Positions 8,368-17,443 of a stretch of DNA of 64,000 nt are shown one piece after another. Every line of letters begins with the position of its first letter. Position 1 is the stretch's first letter. Under the pieces are notes generated by a model, which ran no database searches, was not told the origin of the DNA, and worked only from the letters and a program-made list of their open reading frames with translations. Source of the stretch: Opitutaceae bacterium (GTDB lineage Bacteria; Verrucomicrobiota; Verrucomicrobiia; Opitutales; Opitutaceae); the NCBI GenBank assembly GCA_030693515.1, contig JAUYAK010000085.1, positions 1 through 64,000 on the forward strand. The letters are read 5' to 3'. The position numbers and the translations under genes are program-made.

Positions 8368-9653
8368 ACCATCCGGCCCCGACCGACCCCGCCACGGCGG
8401 AGAAATTCCGCCAGTGGCAATATCGCACGCTCATCGCGACGATGTTCGGCTACGCGGCGTATTATTTCGTCCGCAAAAATCTGAGCGTCGCGATGCCGGG
8501 CATGCAGGAGGAACTCGGCATCACCAAGGCCGACCTCGGCACGTTTCTCACCGCCCACGGGTTGCTCTACGGCGTGTCGCGCTTCGTCAACGGGATGTGG
8601 GCCGACCGCGCGAACGCCCGCTGGTTCATGGTCGCGGGCCTGCTGCTCTCGGTCGTCGCCAATGTCTTCTTCGGCTTCGGCACCGAGGTGCTCTGGTTCG
8701 GGGTCGCCTGGATGTTCAACGGCTGGGTGCAGGGCATGGGGTTTCCGCCATGCTGCCGGCTGATGACCCACTGGTTTCCACCCGGCCAGCTCGCCACCAA
8801 GATGTCGATCTGGAACACCTCGCATTCGATCGGCGGCGCGACGGCGGTCGTCGTGTGCGGCTACCTCGCGTCGCATTTCGGCTGGCGGTGGAGTTTCCAC
8901 GGGCCGGCGATCCTCTGCACCATTGCGGGCGTGATTTTGTTTTTTATGCTGCGCGACACGCCGACGTCGGTGGGCCTCCCCGAGATCGTGGTCGCGGGCG
9001 ACACCGGCACGCACGGCGAGGACAAGAGCTCCGCCGACTACAAGCAATTCGTCCGCAAGCACGTCTTTGGGAACCCGCACATCTGGTGGATCTCGTTCGC
9101 CAACTTCTTCGTCTATGTCCTGCGCTTCGCGGTGCTCGACTGGGGCCCGACGCTCCTGAAGGAGATGAAGCATTTCAAACTCGAGCACTCGGCGTGGATC
9201 GTCGCCGGCTTCGAAGTCTCCGGCGTGATCGGCATGCTGATCGCGGGCTGGGTGACCGACCGGTTCTTCGGCGGGCGCGGGGCGCGCACCTGCGTCTTCT
9301 GCATGATCGGCGCGTGCGTCTCGCTGCTGGCGTTCTGGAAATTTGGCTCGACCCTCACGGCCGCGGCCGTGCTGCTCGGCGCGTCCGGCTTCTTCATCTA
9401 CGGCCCACAGGCGCTCATCGGCATCACGGCGGCCAACCTCGCCACGCGCCGCGCCGCCGCCACCGCCGCCGGTTTCACCGGGCTGTTCGCCTACGCGAGC
9501 ACGATCGTCTCCGGCCGCTGGCTCGGGCAAATGGTTGATCGCTCGGGCTGGGATGCGGCGTTTGGCGCCTTGCTCGCGATGGGCGCGGTGGGCATCGTTT
9601 TCTTCCTGCTCGCCTGGTCCGCCAAACCGCACGGCTACGGGCCGGCGAAATGA
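8364..9653 (+). CDS. MFS transporter, organophosphate:phosphate antiporter type (GlpT/UhpT-like)
   Basis: The 429-residue membrane protein is an MFS carrier of the OPA subfamily. It opens with FGYAAYYFVRKNLSVAMP, the signature first-helix region of GlpT and UhpT, followed by about twelve hydrophobic segments and the inter-helix loop WADRANARWF. The family exchanges a phosphorylated organic compound, such as glycerol-3-phosphate or a sugar phosphate, for inorganic phosphate across the inner membrane. ATG 8364 overlaps the dehydrogenase stop by four bases. Between a glycerol-phosphate dehydrogenase and a HAD phosphatase, a glycerophosphate or related triose-phosphate ester is the plausible substrate. 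That is inference from context. Confidence 0.88.
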   Translation: MNHPAPTDPATAEKFRQWQYRTLIATMFGYAAYYFVRKNLSVAMPGMQEELGITKADLGTFLTAHGLLYGVSRFVNGMWADRANARWFMVAGLLLSVVANVFFGFGTEVLWFGVAWMFNGWVQGMGFPPCCRLMTHWFPPGQLATKMSIWNTSHSIGGATAVVVCGYLASHFGWRWSFHGPAILCTIAGVILFFMLRDTPTSVGLPEIVVAGDTGTHGEDKSSADYKQFVRKHVFGNPHIWWISFANFFVYVLRFAVLDWGPTLLKEMKHFKLEHSAWIVAGFEVSGVIGMLIAGWVTDRFFGGRGARTCVFCMIGACVSLLAFWKFGSTLTAAAVLLGASGFFIYGPQALIGITAANLATRRAAATAAGFTGLFAYASTIVSGRWLGQMVDRSGWDAAFGALLAMGAVGIVFFLLAWSAKPHGYGPAK

Positions 9654-9663
9654 TGCCGCCTCA

Positions 9664-10500
9664 ATGACGCCTGCCTCCTTCCCGCCCGCCCGCCTCCGCC
9701 GCATCGCGCACGTCGCGCTCGATCTCGACGGGACCGTCTACCAAGGCGGCACGCTGTTCCCGTTCTCGATTTCGTTCCTCGCGTCGATGCGCGACCTGGG
9801 CATCGGCTGCACCTTCCTCACCAACAACCCCTCGAAAAGCGCCGCCGACTACCGCGCCAGCCTCGCACGCCTGGGCATCACGTGTGCGCCAGAGCAAATC
9901 TACACCTCGGCGCTCGCGACCATCGACTGGCTGCGCCGCGAGCGGCCCGAAATCCGCCGGCTCTTCGCCCTCGGCACGCCGAGCATGCTCGCGGAATTCT
10001 CCGCCGCCGGATTCACCCTCACCGCCGACGATCCGGCGGACGCGCCCGACGCCGTGCTCGTGGGTTTCGACCTCACGCTCACCTACGCGCGCCTCTGCCG
10101 CGCCGCCTGGTGGGTCAAAAACGGCAAGCCCTTCTTCGCGACCAATCCCGACCTCGTGTGTCCGACGGATCAGCCCAACGTGCTCGTGGACTGCGGCTCA
10201 ATTTGCGCCGCACTCGAAAAAGCCGCGGGCCGCGCCCCGGACCGCGTGTTCGGCAAACCCGATCCCACGATGCTCACCGGCATCATGGCGCGCCACGGCC
10301 TCGCGGCCGACCAAATCGCGATGGTGGGCGACCGCATCTACACCGACATCGCAATGGCCCGCCGCGCCGGTGCGCTTGGCGTGCTTGTGCTCAGCGGCGA
10401 GGCGACCGCCGCGGACGCCGCCGCCGCGCAACCGCCGCCCGACCTCGTGCTGCCGAGCCTCGCGGAGCTGGGCGCCTTACTCGCCGTGGCACGTTCATAG
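9664..10500 (+). CDS. HAD-IIA family phosphatase (NagD/AraL-like)
   Basis: The 278-residue protein is a HAD-superfamily IIA hydrolase. Motif I is ALDLDGTVYQGG with the nucleophile and acid Asp, motif II is FLTNNPSKS, motif III includes FGKPDPTM, and motif IV is MVGDRIYTDIAMARRAGALG. Relatives include NagD, phosphoglycolate/glycerol-3-phosphate phosphatases and AraL. In Bacillus, AraL is encoded in the same operon as AraM, the relative of the first gene of this operon. Here it probably dephosphorylates a small phosphoester linked to the pathway. It starts 10 bases after the transporter stop and is the last gene of the operon. Substrate is not determinable from sequence. Confidence 0.87.
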   Translation: MTPASFPPARLRRIAHVALDLDGTVYQGGTLFPFSISFLASMRDLGIGCTFLTNNPSKSAADYRASLARLGITCAPEQIYTSALATIDWLRRERPEIRRLFALGTPSMLAEFSAAGFTLTADDPADAPDAVLVGFDLTLTYARLCRAAWWVKNGKPFFATNPDLVCPTDQPNVLVDCGSICAALEKAAGRAPDRVFGKPDPTMLTGIMARHGLAADQIAMVGDRIYTDIAMARRAGALGVLVLSGEATAADAAAAQPPPDLVLPSLAELGALLAVARS

Positions 10501-10564
10501 CGCCATCCGCCGGCCTTAACGCCGCGCAACCGTGCGCGGGTAAAGCTTGTGGATTTCTCTCGCG

Positions 10565-11728
10565 TCATGGCGACGCGAGGCGCGCCCACCAAGAGCCCCC
10601 ATTTTCCCGATACATGGCGAGCAGCCGCGGGTCGTTGCGCAGCAGCCCGCCCAGGCGCCCGGTCGCTTCCACGTGCAGCGCCCGGAGAGCCGATATTTTC
10701 ACCTCGCGGCTGTCCGGCTGGGCGAAAATCACGTCACGACGTTGCTCAAACTCGCGCTGCGTGGTGAAGAGGCTGTTGGCCGTTTCGGCCGGCAAGCCGG
10801 CCCGGGCGACGAGCACGCTCGCCTGCCGATACGAGTAGTCCGTCGCCCGCTTGTAGTCCTCATGGCGCTCTGGCCCGAGCGCCAGCGCGATCTGGCCACT
10901 AATAAATTTTTCCGCCGCGGCGCGGCGCTCATAATCGAGGACGGAGCGGGTCGCCCATGAGGGATATTGTTCGTCGAATTCAGCCTTGAGCCGATACACG
11001 GCGCGAAATTCGTTCTCCGTGAGCTCGAAATCCCCGTGCTGGTAACGCATCGAGCTCGCCACGCGGCTAGTGCGCAGGTCGTAGTCCTCGAGTTCTTGCG
11101 CCGTCAGCACGGTCGCAAACTCGGCCCGCATCGCCTTGTCAATCTGGTGCAGCTTCTCGTGGTCGTCCGGCGTGGTCATCCCACGCTGGAGATCCCGCAC
11201 TGCCTGCCGCTGTTCGCCGAAACGCTCCTGCATTTCAATCAGGCGATCCAGCTTCTCGGCGGCGAGGCCCGGAAAATGGCGGCGCAGATAAATCGCGGGG
11301 GCACTGTCCGGATCGCGGCCGAGCACCCCGGCAACGGCCGACCGTTCCTCCCGCGCGAGCGCGCGAAACTCCGCCGCCAATTTCGGATCAAACGTGACGG
11401 TTCGCCAATACGGCACGGCCGCCTGCGCCTCTTCGAGGGCCTTGCGTTGGGCTGAAAATCGTTCGCGCACCTGCGCCGCGACGATCGCGCGCACGGCCCA
11501 AGGCGGAAAGCCCTCCGCGGCGAGGCGTGCTGACAGCTCGAAGAGTTGATCCGAATTCAAGGCCGTCCACGTTTCGGGCCCGGGCGCGGCTCTCGGCGCG
11601 GGGGCCTGCGCCGCCCGCGACGGTGCCGGGAGCGGCGCGATGGACGTCCATTGGGCGACGGCGATGACGGCGAGCAATGCGAAGTTCGCGGCAAGGGTGG
11701 CGCCTAAGCCAAAGGGAAAGGTCTTCAT
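10565..11728 (-). CDS. Membrane-anchored protein of unknown function, second of a tandem paralogous pair
   Basis: The 387-residue product begins with MKTFPFGLGATLAANFALLAV, a signal anchor, followed by a Pro/Ala-rich linker and a mostly helical, charged domain. Shared blocks with the neighbouring upstream gene appear in the same order: RLAAEGFPPWAVRAIVAAQV here versus RLRAAGFPPGVIRGLVTARV there, and LTAQELEDYDLRTS versus LTPEELADYRRRTS. The start at 11728 places the signal anchor at the N-terminus; an earlier in-frame start would bury it. It begins 4 bases after the paralogue's stop, so they form an operon. I do not recognise a known family, enzyme motif or metal site; a periplasmic structural or binding role is possible. 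Confidence 0.75.
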   Translation of the reverse strand: MKTFPFGLGATLAANFALLAVIAVAQWTSIAPLPAPSRAAQAPAPRAAPGPETWTALNSDQLFELSARLAAEGFPPWAVRAIVAAQVRERFSAQRKALEEAQAAVPYWRTVTFDPKLAAEFRALAREERSAVAGVLGRDPDSAPAIYLRRHFPGLAAEKLDRLIEMQERFGEQRQAVRDLQRGMTTPDDHEKLHQIDKAMRAEFATVLTAQELEDYDLRTSRVASSMRYQHGDFELTENEFRAVYRLKAEFDEQYPSWATRSVLDYERRAAAEKFISGQIALALGPERHEDYKRATDYSYRQASVLVARAGLPAETANSLFTTQREFEQRRDVIFAQPDSREVKISALRALHVEATGRLGGLLRNDPRLLAMYRENGGSWWARLASP

Positions 11729-11732
11729 GGCA

Positions 11733-12998
11733 TCAGGGCCTCGGCGTAGGCAAAAAGCGGAAATCGGGTGAAGCCCCGAAGCTGTGGCGGTTGGAGTCCG
11801 TGACAAATGTCAGCGTCTGGGCCCGGGCAAAAGACACGGCGGCTCCGCGTTCGAGATAAGGCAGCCAGCGCTCGGTGATTTTCAGGTAGGAGGGCCCCGC
11901 GATTCCGCCGAGCACTTGGAGAATCTGCTGCCGGCCGGCCTGCGCGAGCCGCTGCAATGCGTCCCGCTTTGCCTGCACGTCGAGCGTCCTGTCGTCGAAA
12001 ATCTGATTGGACCTAATCGCGATGCTCTCGCGCAGGTCGTAAACTTGGACGGGCAGCTCGCGCGGCAGGTTCGAGCGTTCGACGAGGCGGACGATCTGCT
12101 GAAACTCGTCACTGGACTCCCGGACATAGTCGGCGAAGCGCGCAGGGCCGAGCGCCGTGTGCAACTCGACCAAATATTGATCATGGATCACGCGACGCGT
12201 GCCTTGATCCATGAGCGAGAAATTGCCGGGGCTGATCCGCGCGTTGAGATTTTCCTGCACGCGGAAGAGGGCGTGGAACTCGGCCTCGCTCGCCTCGAAC
12301 CCGCCTGAGCGATCGCGCAGCAGCGCGGTGATCGGGGACGTGCGGCGGCGGTAGTCCGCCAGCTCCTCCGGCGTCAGCGCCGCGGCGAGATCGGCGAGCT
12401 TCTCCCGCGCGAGCAGCTCCAGCTTCGCGCGATCCTCGGGCAAGTTGATGCCGCCGGTGGCGGCCCGCACCGCGGAGTTCATCTGGCTGTAGTCGTCCTC
12501 GATGCGCTGCAGGATATCGATCTTCGAGCGGGACAGGCGGCCAAACTGCCGCCGCTGATCCGCGGAGACTTCGTCGTTCGCGAAGAATCCGTCCGCAAAC
12601 AAATCGCGCGCGACGCGCGCCCGCTCCTGCATCAGTTCCCGGGTCTGCTCCATGCGCTGGTGCGCCTCGCCGTAGAAACCGTCCTTCAGCTTCCAAAACG
12701 GCGTCGCCGCATCGGGATCGCGCAGGTCGCGGATCTGGGAGTCATACCGCCGATTGACCCGGGCCGTGACCAAGCCGCGGATCACGCCCGGCGGAAACCC
12801 CGCCGCACGCAAGCGCGCGACAAACGCCGCCGAATCCTCGTGGTGCACCACGGCCCACACCTTCGATCGCTCGGGTGGTGCTGGCGCATCAAGCGTGACG
12901 GGTTTCGCAGGCCTGGTCATCGCAGACTCCGTCGTGAACCATGCCCGCAGCGTCGTAGGCGCCAGCGCCGGATTGCGCGCGAGGGCGGCGAGCAGCAC
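11733..12998 (-). CDS. Membrane-anchored protein of unknown function, first of a tandem paralogous pair
   Basis: Annotated from GTG 12996-12998 the protein is 421 residues: a short hydrophobic start, a Pro-rich linker and a charged helical domain paralogous to the next gene (shared FPPxxIRxLV and LTPEELADYRRRTS blocks). The true N-terminus is uncertain. In the same frame the upstream codons read KALLIAVSLCINAVLLAALA, a good signal anchor matching the paralogue's MKTF... start. The codon before that Lys is ATA (13038-13040), not ATG, and no ribosome site is clear. Either initiation is at the internal GTG, or at a rare or mutated start. Function unknown. Confidence 0.72.
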   Translation of the reverse strand: MLLAALARNPALAPTTLRAWFTTESAMTRPAKPVTLDAPAPPERSKVWAVVHHEDSAAFVARLRAAGFPPGVIRGLVTARVNRRYDSQIRDLRDPDAATPFWKLKDGFYGEAHQRMEQTRELMQERARVARDLFADGFFANDEVSADQRRQFGRLSRSKIDILQRIEDDYSQMNSAVRAATGGINLPEDRAKLELLAREKLADLAAALTPEELADYRRRTSPITALLRDRSGGFEASEAEFHALFRVQENLNARISPGNFSLMDQGTRRVIHDQYLVELHTALGPARFADYVRESSDEFQQIVRLVERSNLPRELPVQVYDLRESIAIRSNQIFDDRTLDVQAKRDALQRLAQAGRQQILQVLGGIAGPSYLKITERWLPYLERGAAVSFARAQTLTFVTDSNRHSFGASPDFRFLPTPRP

Positions 12999-13221
12999 GG
13001 CATTGATGCAAAGGGAAACTGCTATGAGCAGAGCTTTTATCGGGAGTCTGGGGCAGGACGGAGCTGAGCTCGGGAAACAAGCGTCACGCCTACCACGAAG
13101 CGAGCGAAACCATGAAACCCCACGAAGTGAATAGCCCCACGCGCCCTACCTTTTCATCCCCTCTCCCTTCACCCAAAAACATTCGGAACCGCAGGCCCTC
13201 ATCTCTTTCCCAACGGGCAAG

Positions 13222-13830
13222 GTGATCCGCCCCTTTCCCCTGCCGTTGTTCGTGTTGGCTGCCGCGCTCGGTGCGGGCCTCACTTCGGCCGCGGAGTCGT
13301 CGCCGCTCCTGAAGGAGCCTGCTCCGGCTGGCGCCAGGTCGGCGGCCCGGCCGACGGCGACACGCGCGATTTCTCCGCAGGTCGCCGGGCTGCTCGCCGC
13401 CGCTGCGCCGACATATTCGCCGTCCGAAGCGCCGCCCGCCCAACCGGTCGAGGCCGAGCCGCGGCAACCCGACCAGCCGCGCAACCGGATCATCCGTCTG
13501 TCGCCTTACATCGTCCGCGAACGCCCACCGCCGGAATTGAAGGAACGCCACATCCTCACCGCCAAGGGCCGGCTCGACCTCGCACTCCAACGCCATCCGG
13601 GCCTGCGGCTCGGATCGCTGGGCCCGCTCAATAACAACCGCTGGGCCCACGCCATGCTCGAGGAGGAGTTCGCCCTCGAACGACGAAAGGAAATGCTGGA
13701 CCTGCTCAGCCTGCTGCCCGCCGGCCCCCACAAGCCGGAACCCTTCCTCTTCTGGCGCCCATGGTTCACGACGCTGCGGCCGTCGAGCAGTCCTCAGGGC
13801 GGATTGGTCGTGCCGTGGGAGAAAAAATGA
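13222..13830 (+). CDS. Secreted protein of unknown function
   Basis: The 202-residue protein starts at GTG 13222 with a signal peptide (MIRPFPLPLFVLAAALGAG ... SAAES). After a Pro/Ala-rich low-complexity stretch (residues ~30-85) comes a conserved-looking block, RNRIIRLSPYIVRERPPPEL, then a region with KGRLDLALQRHPGLRLGSLG and LEEEFALERRKEMLDLLSLL. It is divergent from the tandem paralogous pair to its left, across about 220 bases. I recognise no named domain. The strong signal peptide and ordinary codon use argue that it is real. Confidence 0.65.
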   Translation: MIRPFPLPLFVLAAALGAGLTSAAESSPLLKEPAPAGARSAARPTATRAISPQVAGLLAAAAPTYSPSEAPPAQPVEAEPRQPDQPRNRIIRLSPYIVRERPPPELKERHILTAKGRLDLALQRHPGLRLGSLGPLNNNRWAHAMLEEEFALERRKEMLDLLSLLPAGPHKPEPFLFWRPWFTTLRPSSSPQGGLVVPWEKK

Positions 13831-14305
13831 CCGGCCGAGCGCTGCCAAAAGAGCCGAGGAGTCATAATCCGTCCACCAACCTCGGAGGAGTGCGGATACT
13901 GCCGGCTCTTAGCGCGAAGTTCGCTGATTCGACAGTTGGCCTGCACTTGAAAAGCCGCAGTGTTCGCCCGTTTTGTTGGATCAACATGAAGAATGAAGTT
14001 CCCTACGGCGAGCGCGCCACGGCGCTGCGCAAACACGATTTCTACGTGTATGACCTCGGCCTACACCTCAAATGGAGCCCGTCCGGTGAGGATATCCTGC
14101 AGCACCTTTGCGCCAACCAGACGTTCATCGTCGATTCATGCGCCCAACGGAGCAAGGTCAGCAGATGAGGTCTGGCTCTTAAGAGATATGAAAGGCATCG
14201 AGGTGCCTCGCCGACCAACTCGATCCGGTCCCTTCCTCCTAACTGCGCTGCCTTCGCCATCACAACTGCTCGCGTTCAAATCCTGACCTTGCCATCCCAA
14301 TCGCC
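13831..14305. other. 475-base intergenic region with one doubtful small ORF
   Basis: No convincing gene is present. The stretch is visibly less GC-rich than its surroundings. A 60-residue frame on the plus strand (ATG 13986, stop 14166-14168; contains RKHDFYVYDLGLHLKWSPSG) looks more protein-like than chance, but it has no recognisable relatives and no clear ribosome site. It may be a remnant of a lost gene. No terminator hairpin followed by a T-run was found. Confidence 0.4.
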
Positions 14306-15115
14306 ATGAACCCCGTCGCCTCCCGCTGCGCCATCGCCGCGCTCCTCGTCTCCACCGCCTTCGCCGCACCCGAGTTTGTCGCCCATCGCGGCGCGTCGCA
14401 CGACGCGCCGGAGAACACGGTCGCTGCCGCGAAGCTCGCCTGGGCGCAGGGCGCCGACGCCGTCGAACTCGACATCTGGCTCAGCAAAGACGGCGAGGCC
14501 GTCGTGATCCACGATGCGACGACCAAGCGCACCGCTGGCAAGGATGCGTCCGTCGTCACCCAGACCCTCGCCGAGCTCCGCCAGCTCGACGCCGGCGGGT
14601 GGAAAAACCCGAAATTCGCGGGCGAGAAGATCCCCACGCTCGACGAGCTGCTCGCCACCCTGCCGCGCGAGCCCGGCAAGCGCATCTTCATCGAGATCAA
14701 GACCGGTCCCGAGATCGTGCCGGCCATGGTCGCCGCGATCCGCCGCGCAGGTCTCTCACCCAAGCAGACGGTGATCATCAGCTTCAAATACGACTCCCTC
14801 GTCGCCTCGAAAAAAGCGCTGCCCGACTACGCGGCGCTCTGGCTGCTCGGCAAGCCCTCCACCGATCCGAAGAAGAAGTCGCTGACTCTCGATGAAGTGA
14901 TCCGCGATTGCCGCGCCGCCCAGCTCGACGGTCTCGACCTCAACCATGGCTGGCCGCTTGACGCTGCCGCGGTGAAAAAAATCCGCGCCGCCAACCTCCA
15001 GCTTCACGTCTGGACCGTCGACGACGTCGCCATCGCCAGGCACTGGACCGCCCTCGGCGTGGACAGCATCACGACCAACCGCCCCGGCTGGCTGCGTGAG
15101 CAGCTGCGGCCCTAA
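14306..15115 (+). CDS. Secreted glycerophosphodiester phosphodiesterase
   Basis: The 269-residue protein has a short signal peptide (ending STAFAAP) followed by a GDPD TIM barrel. Diagnostic motifs are FVAHRGASHDAPENT (catalytic His), VELDIWLSKDGEAVVIHD (metal-binding Glu and Asp, second His) and IFIEIKTGPE. The C-terminal LHVWTVDD and ITTNRPGWL complete the barrel. The family hydrolyses glycerophosphodiesters, such as deacylated phospholipids, to glycerol-3-phosphate and an alcohol. Being exported, it would act in the periplasm and could feed the organophosphate transporter encoded 4.7 kb upstream, although the two are not in one operon. It converges tail to tail with the FecR/LamG gene, with no gap. 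Confidence 0.92.
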   Translation: MNPVASRCAIAALLVSTAFAAPEFVAHRGASHDAPENTVAAAKLAWAQGADAVELDIWLSKDGEAVVIHDATTKRTAGKDASVVTQTLAELRQLDAGGWKNPKFAGEKIPTLDELLATLPREPGKRIFIEIKTGPEIVPAMVAAIRRAGLSPKQTVIISFKYDSLVASKKALPDYAALWLLGKPSTDPKKKSLTLDEVIRDCRAAQLDGLDLNHGWPLDAAAVKKIRAANLQLHVWTVDDVAIARHWTALGVDSITTNRPGWLREQLRP

Positions 15116-16708
15116 TCACCGCGTCGCTGAAGTCAGCGACGGCGGCGGACCGAGCTGATTGTATTTCATCAGCGAGCGGATCTGCTCCTGATCGAGCGTG
15201 GCGTTGAAGACGAAGACCTCGTCCAGCGCCCCTCGGAAAAAACGGCCGAGCGCGTTGCGTTGCTCGACGCTGACGTAGCCGAGATTGCGGCCGAGCCACA
15301 TGTTGTGCGCCTCGGGACCGGTGATTTGGGTGCGGATTTCGCCGACGGCCTTGCGGGCCGCGGGTTCAAGTTCGCCGTCGAGGTAGAGCAAAATGTGTGT
15401 GCCGGCATCCGGCCGGTGCCCGCCATACATGACGACAGCGCAGTGGTGCCAGCGATCGTCGCGAAGGTCGGTCGTGCCGACGACAAAGCTTCGGTGCACG
15501 CCGAGGCGGAGGCGGCCGAGCGGGCCTTCCGCCGCATTCGGGTTCACCGAAATCTGCCACGCGAGGCCAGGCTTGTTGGTGCCCCAATTGATGATGCCGT
15601 AGCCTTCGTCGATGCTCGAGTCCCGCGGCACTTTGACCCAGAAGGCCACGGTGCGCGGCTCGCCGCCGGGGATGCCGGGGAACTCGCATTCCATGAAGGT
15701 CTCCCGGCCGTCGAACGCGAGCCCCGCGCCAAATTGCCCCGCGATCCACCGCGGTCCGGCGCCGCCCTCCGGGTAGGTGCGGCGGATGGCCCGCGCGCCG
15801 GGCACGCCGAGGCCGCGACCGCGGTTGACGGAGACCTCCCCGGCCCCCTCGTCGAACGACCAATGCAAAAAACCCGTCGCGCCGGTCGAGAGCGGCGGCA
15901 GATCGGTGATGAACTCGCCGGCATCCGCCTCAAACTGCTCGATCCGCTGCGACGTGAGGCGCGCGGCTTGGTTCACCGAGAGATGCACCGGCTTCTGCTG
16001 GTTGCCGGGCACGGCATCGACCTTGCCCTCCAGGACATGCACCTCCGTGTCGCCGGAAGGCCCGACGCTGACGCCAAATTCCGTGCCCTGGTCGATCAGG
16101 CGGCCGCGCGGGCTGTCGAGGATGAAGCCCTTGGTGCCGGGCGCCATCCGCGTCACCACCCGGCCCTGATGAAGAAACGCATGTTGCGGCCCCAGCACCT
16201 CGAAATCCGCCGGCCCCTCGACAATCACCGTCGCGCCAAGGTCAAACTTCAGCTCGACGAGCCCGCCTGCCAGTTGCAGGCGGCGGGTGTCGAGTGCGTC
16301 ACCGATTCTCGGCGCCGTCTGGCCCGTTTCCCACGTGGCGGATTCGACGCGGACGATCCGCGCTTCGGGCGCGCCAGGGCGCTTCAGCCCCCAGCCCGCG
16401 AGACTGAGCACCAAGGCGGCGGCGGCGGCCCAGGCCCAACCCGGCAGCCAACTGCCGCGGCGCCACGGCCCGACGGTGCGCAGCGCCGCGTTGTCCGCCA
16501 AGCGGGCCCGCACCTCCCGGACAAACGCCCCGTCGTCAGGATAGAGGTGCTCATGGGCCAGCAGGCGATCCAGGACCGTCAGGTGGCTCAGCTCGGCCAG
16601 CAGCTGCGGATCAGACCGGCAGGCGTCGAGCAAGCACGCGGCTTCCCCGGGCTCGAGGTCACCCGCGCAGGCGCGGGCCAGCAGCTGGCGTTGTTCGTCG
16701 CGCGTCAT
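15116..16708 (-). CDS. FecR-domain protein with C-terminal LamG domain (putative ECF sigma partner)
   Basis: The 530-residue protein has a cytoplasmic N-terminus of about 85 residues (MTRDEQRQLLARACAGDLEP...), one transmembrane helix (WLPGWAWAAAAALVLSLAGW), a FecR-like domain at about residues 120-240 (VIVEGPADFEVLG ... GRLIDQGTEFGVSV ... VHVLEGKVDA), and a C-terminal LamG/concanavalin-like jelly roll from about 300 (FDEGAGE ... WHHCAVVMYGG ... FFRGALDEVFVFNATL). Its ATG overlaps the sigma-factor stop (ATGA). By analogy with FecR systems it should regulate that sigma factor from the membrane. The LamG domain replaces the usual TonB-receptor contact region and suggests binding of an extracellular glycan or surface ligand. 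That sensing role is inference. Confidence 0.85.
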   Translation of the reverse strand: MTRDEQRQLLARACAGDLEPGEAACLLDACRSDPQLLAELSHLTVLDRLLAHEHLYPDDGAFVREVRARLADNAALRTVGPWRRGSWLPGWAWAAAAALVLSLAGWGLKRPGAPEARIVRVESATWETGQTAPRIGDALDTRRLQLAGGLVELKFDLGATVIVEGPADFEVLGPQHAFLHQGRVVTRMAPGTKGFILDSPRGRLIDQGTEFGVSVGPSGDTEVHVLEGKVDAVPGNQQKPVHLSVNQAARLTSQRIEQFEADAGEFITDLPPLSTGATGFLHWSFDEGAGEVSVNRGRGLGVPGARAIRRTYPEGGAGPRWIAGQFGAGLAFDGRETFMECEFPGIPGGEPRTVAFWVKVPRDSSIDEGYGIINWGTNKPGLAWQISVNPNAAEGPLGRLRLGVHRSFVVGTTDLRDDRWHHCAVVMYGGHRPDAGTHILLYLDGELEPAARKAVGEIRTQITGPEAHNMWLGRNLGYVSVEQRNALGRFFRGALDEVFVFNATLDQEQIRSLMKYNQLGPPPSLTSATR

Positions 16709-17277
16709 GTGGTTGATTCGAGGTCGCGGACTTTGCGCCCGATGCACTCGGCGAGAATCTCGCGGAGCCGGTGCAGTTGCATGGTGAGCGCGGAGTAGCC
16801 GCGCTGCAGCCGGTCGGAAAGCTCGCGCACGGTTTCCTCCTCGCCGTAACGCCGGTGCAACAGTTCGCGCGCCGGGCCGTCCATCCGCTCCAGGCAGTCG
16901 CGCAGCGCCGCGTGGAGCAGCGGCTCGCGCGCCGGGCCGCAGTCCGCAGCGATCCGCTCGTCGAGCAGACCAGCGAGTTCGGCGCTGCCGCCGATCGCCT
17001 GGGCGCGGAATTTCCGCCAGTGGTTGCGCAGGAGATTCAGGGCGATGCGGCGCAGCCACGGCGCGAGCGGCCGCTCGGGATCGAAGCCGTCGAGTTTCCG
17101 ATACGCGGTCAGGAAGACTTCCTGCGCCAGATCCTCGGCCTCGTGCGGATCGTGCATGCGGGCGACGAGACAGGCGCGCACCCCGCGATGATGGCGCGCG
17201 ACGAGCGCGGCAAAGGCCTCGGCCTCGCCCCGCTGGGCGGCGCGCACCCACTGCTTTTCCTCCGCGTCGGCGTTCAT
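16705..17277 (-). CDS. ECF RNA polymerase sigma factor
   Basis: The 190-residue protein has sigma region 2 (HDPHEAEDLAQEVFLTAYRK, then APWLRRIALNLLRNHWRKF) and region 4 with a helix-turn-helix (ETVRELSDRLQRGYSALTMQ). The linker is short, as in extracytoplasmic-function sigma factors; regions 1 and 3 are absent. ATG 17275-17277 was chosen because it gives the normal family length; the open frame runs further upstream into the receptor promoter. It is co-translated with the FecR/LamG gene and diverges from a TonB-dependent receptor, so the receptor and sulfatase locus are likely targets. The ligand and promoter motif are not known. Confidence 0.9.
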   Translation of the reverse strand: MNADAEEKQWVRAAQRGEAEAFAALVARHHRGVRACLVARMHDPHEAEDLAQEVFLTAYRKLDGFDPERPLAPWLRRIALNLLRNHWRKFRAQAIGGSAELAGLLDERIAADCGPAREPLLHAALRDCLERMDGPARELLHRRYGEEETVRELSDRLQRGYSALTMQLHRLREILAECIGRKVRDLESTT

Positions 17278-17443
17278 GGTTCGCAAGGAGAATTGTCCCA
17301 AGGCCGCGCCGAGAACACACGATTCCGAAAATATTTTCTTCGGCTTGGTGTTATCCCTCGTCGCTCGCGACAATCCTTCCGTGAACCCCCGTCTCATCCC
17401 CGAGGCCGGTGGCCTGCCCCTCAAACAGCCCCCAACCGCAGCC

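Noticed and set aside
7929-9704. A long minus-strand frame opposite the dehydrogenase and transporter
   Set aside because: It is Arg/Ala/Glu-rich low-complexity sequence and overlaps two clear plus-strand genes.
10522-10539. Hairpin CCGCGCA ... TGCGCGG after the HAD gene as a terminator
   Set aside because: The 7-base stem has no T-run, so it was not listed as a terminator.
13986-14168. Small plus-strand ORF of 60 residues
   Set aside because: No recognisable domain or ribosome site; noted only in the intergenic entry.
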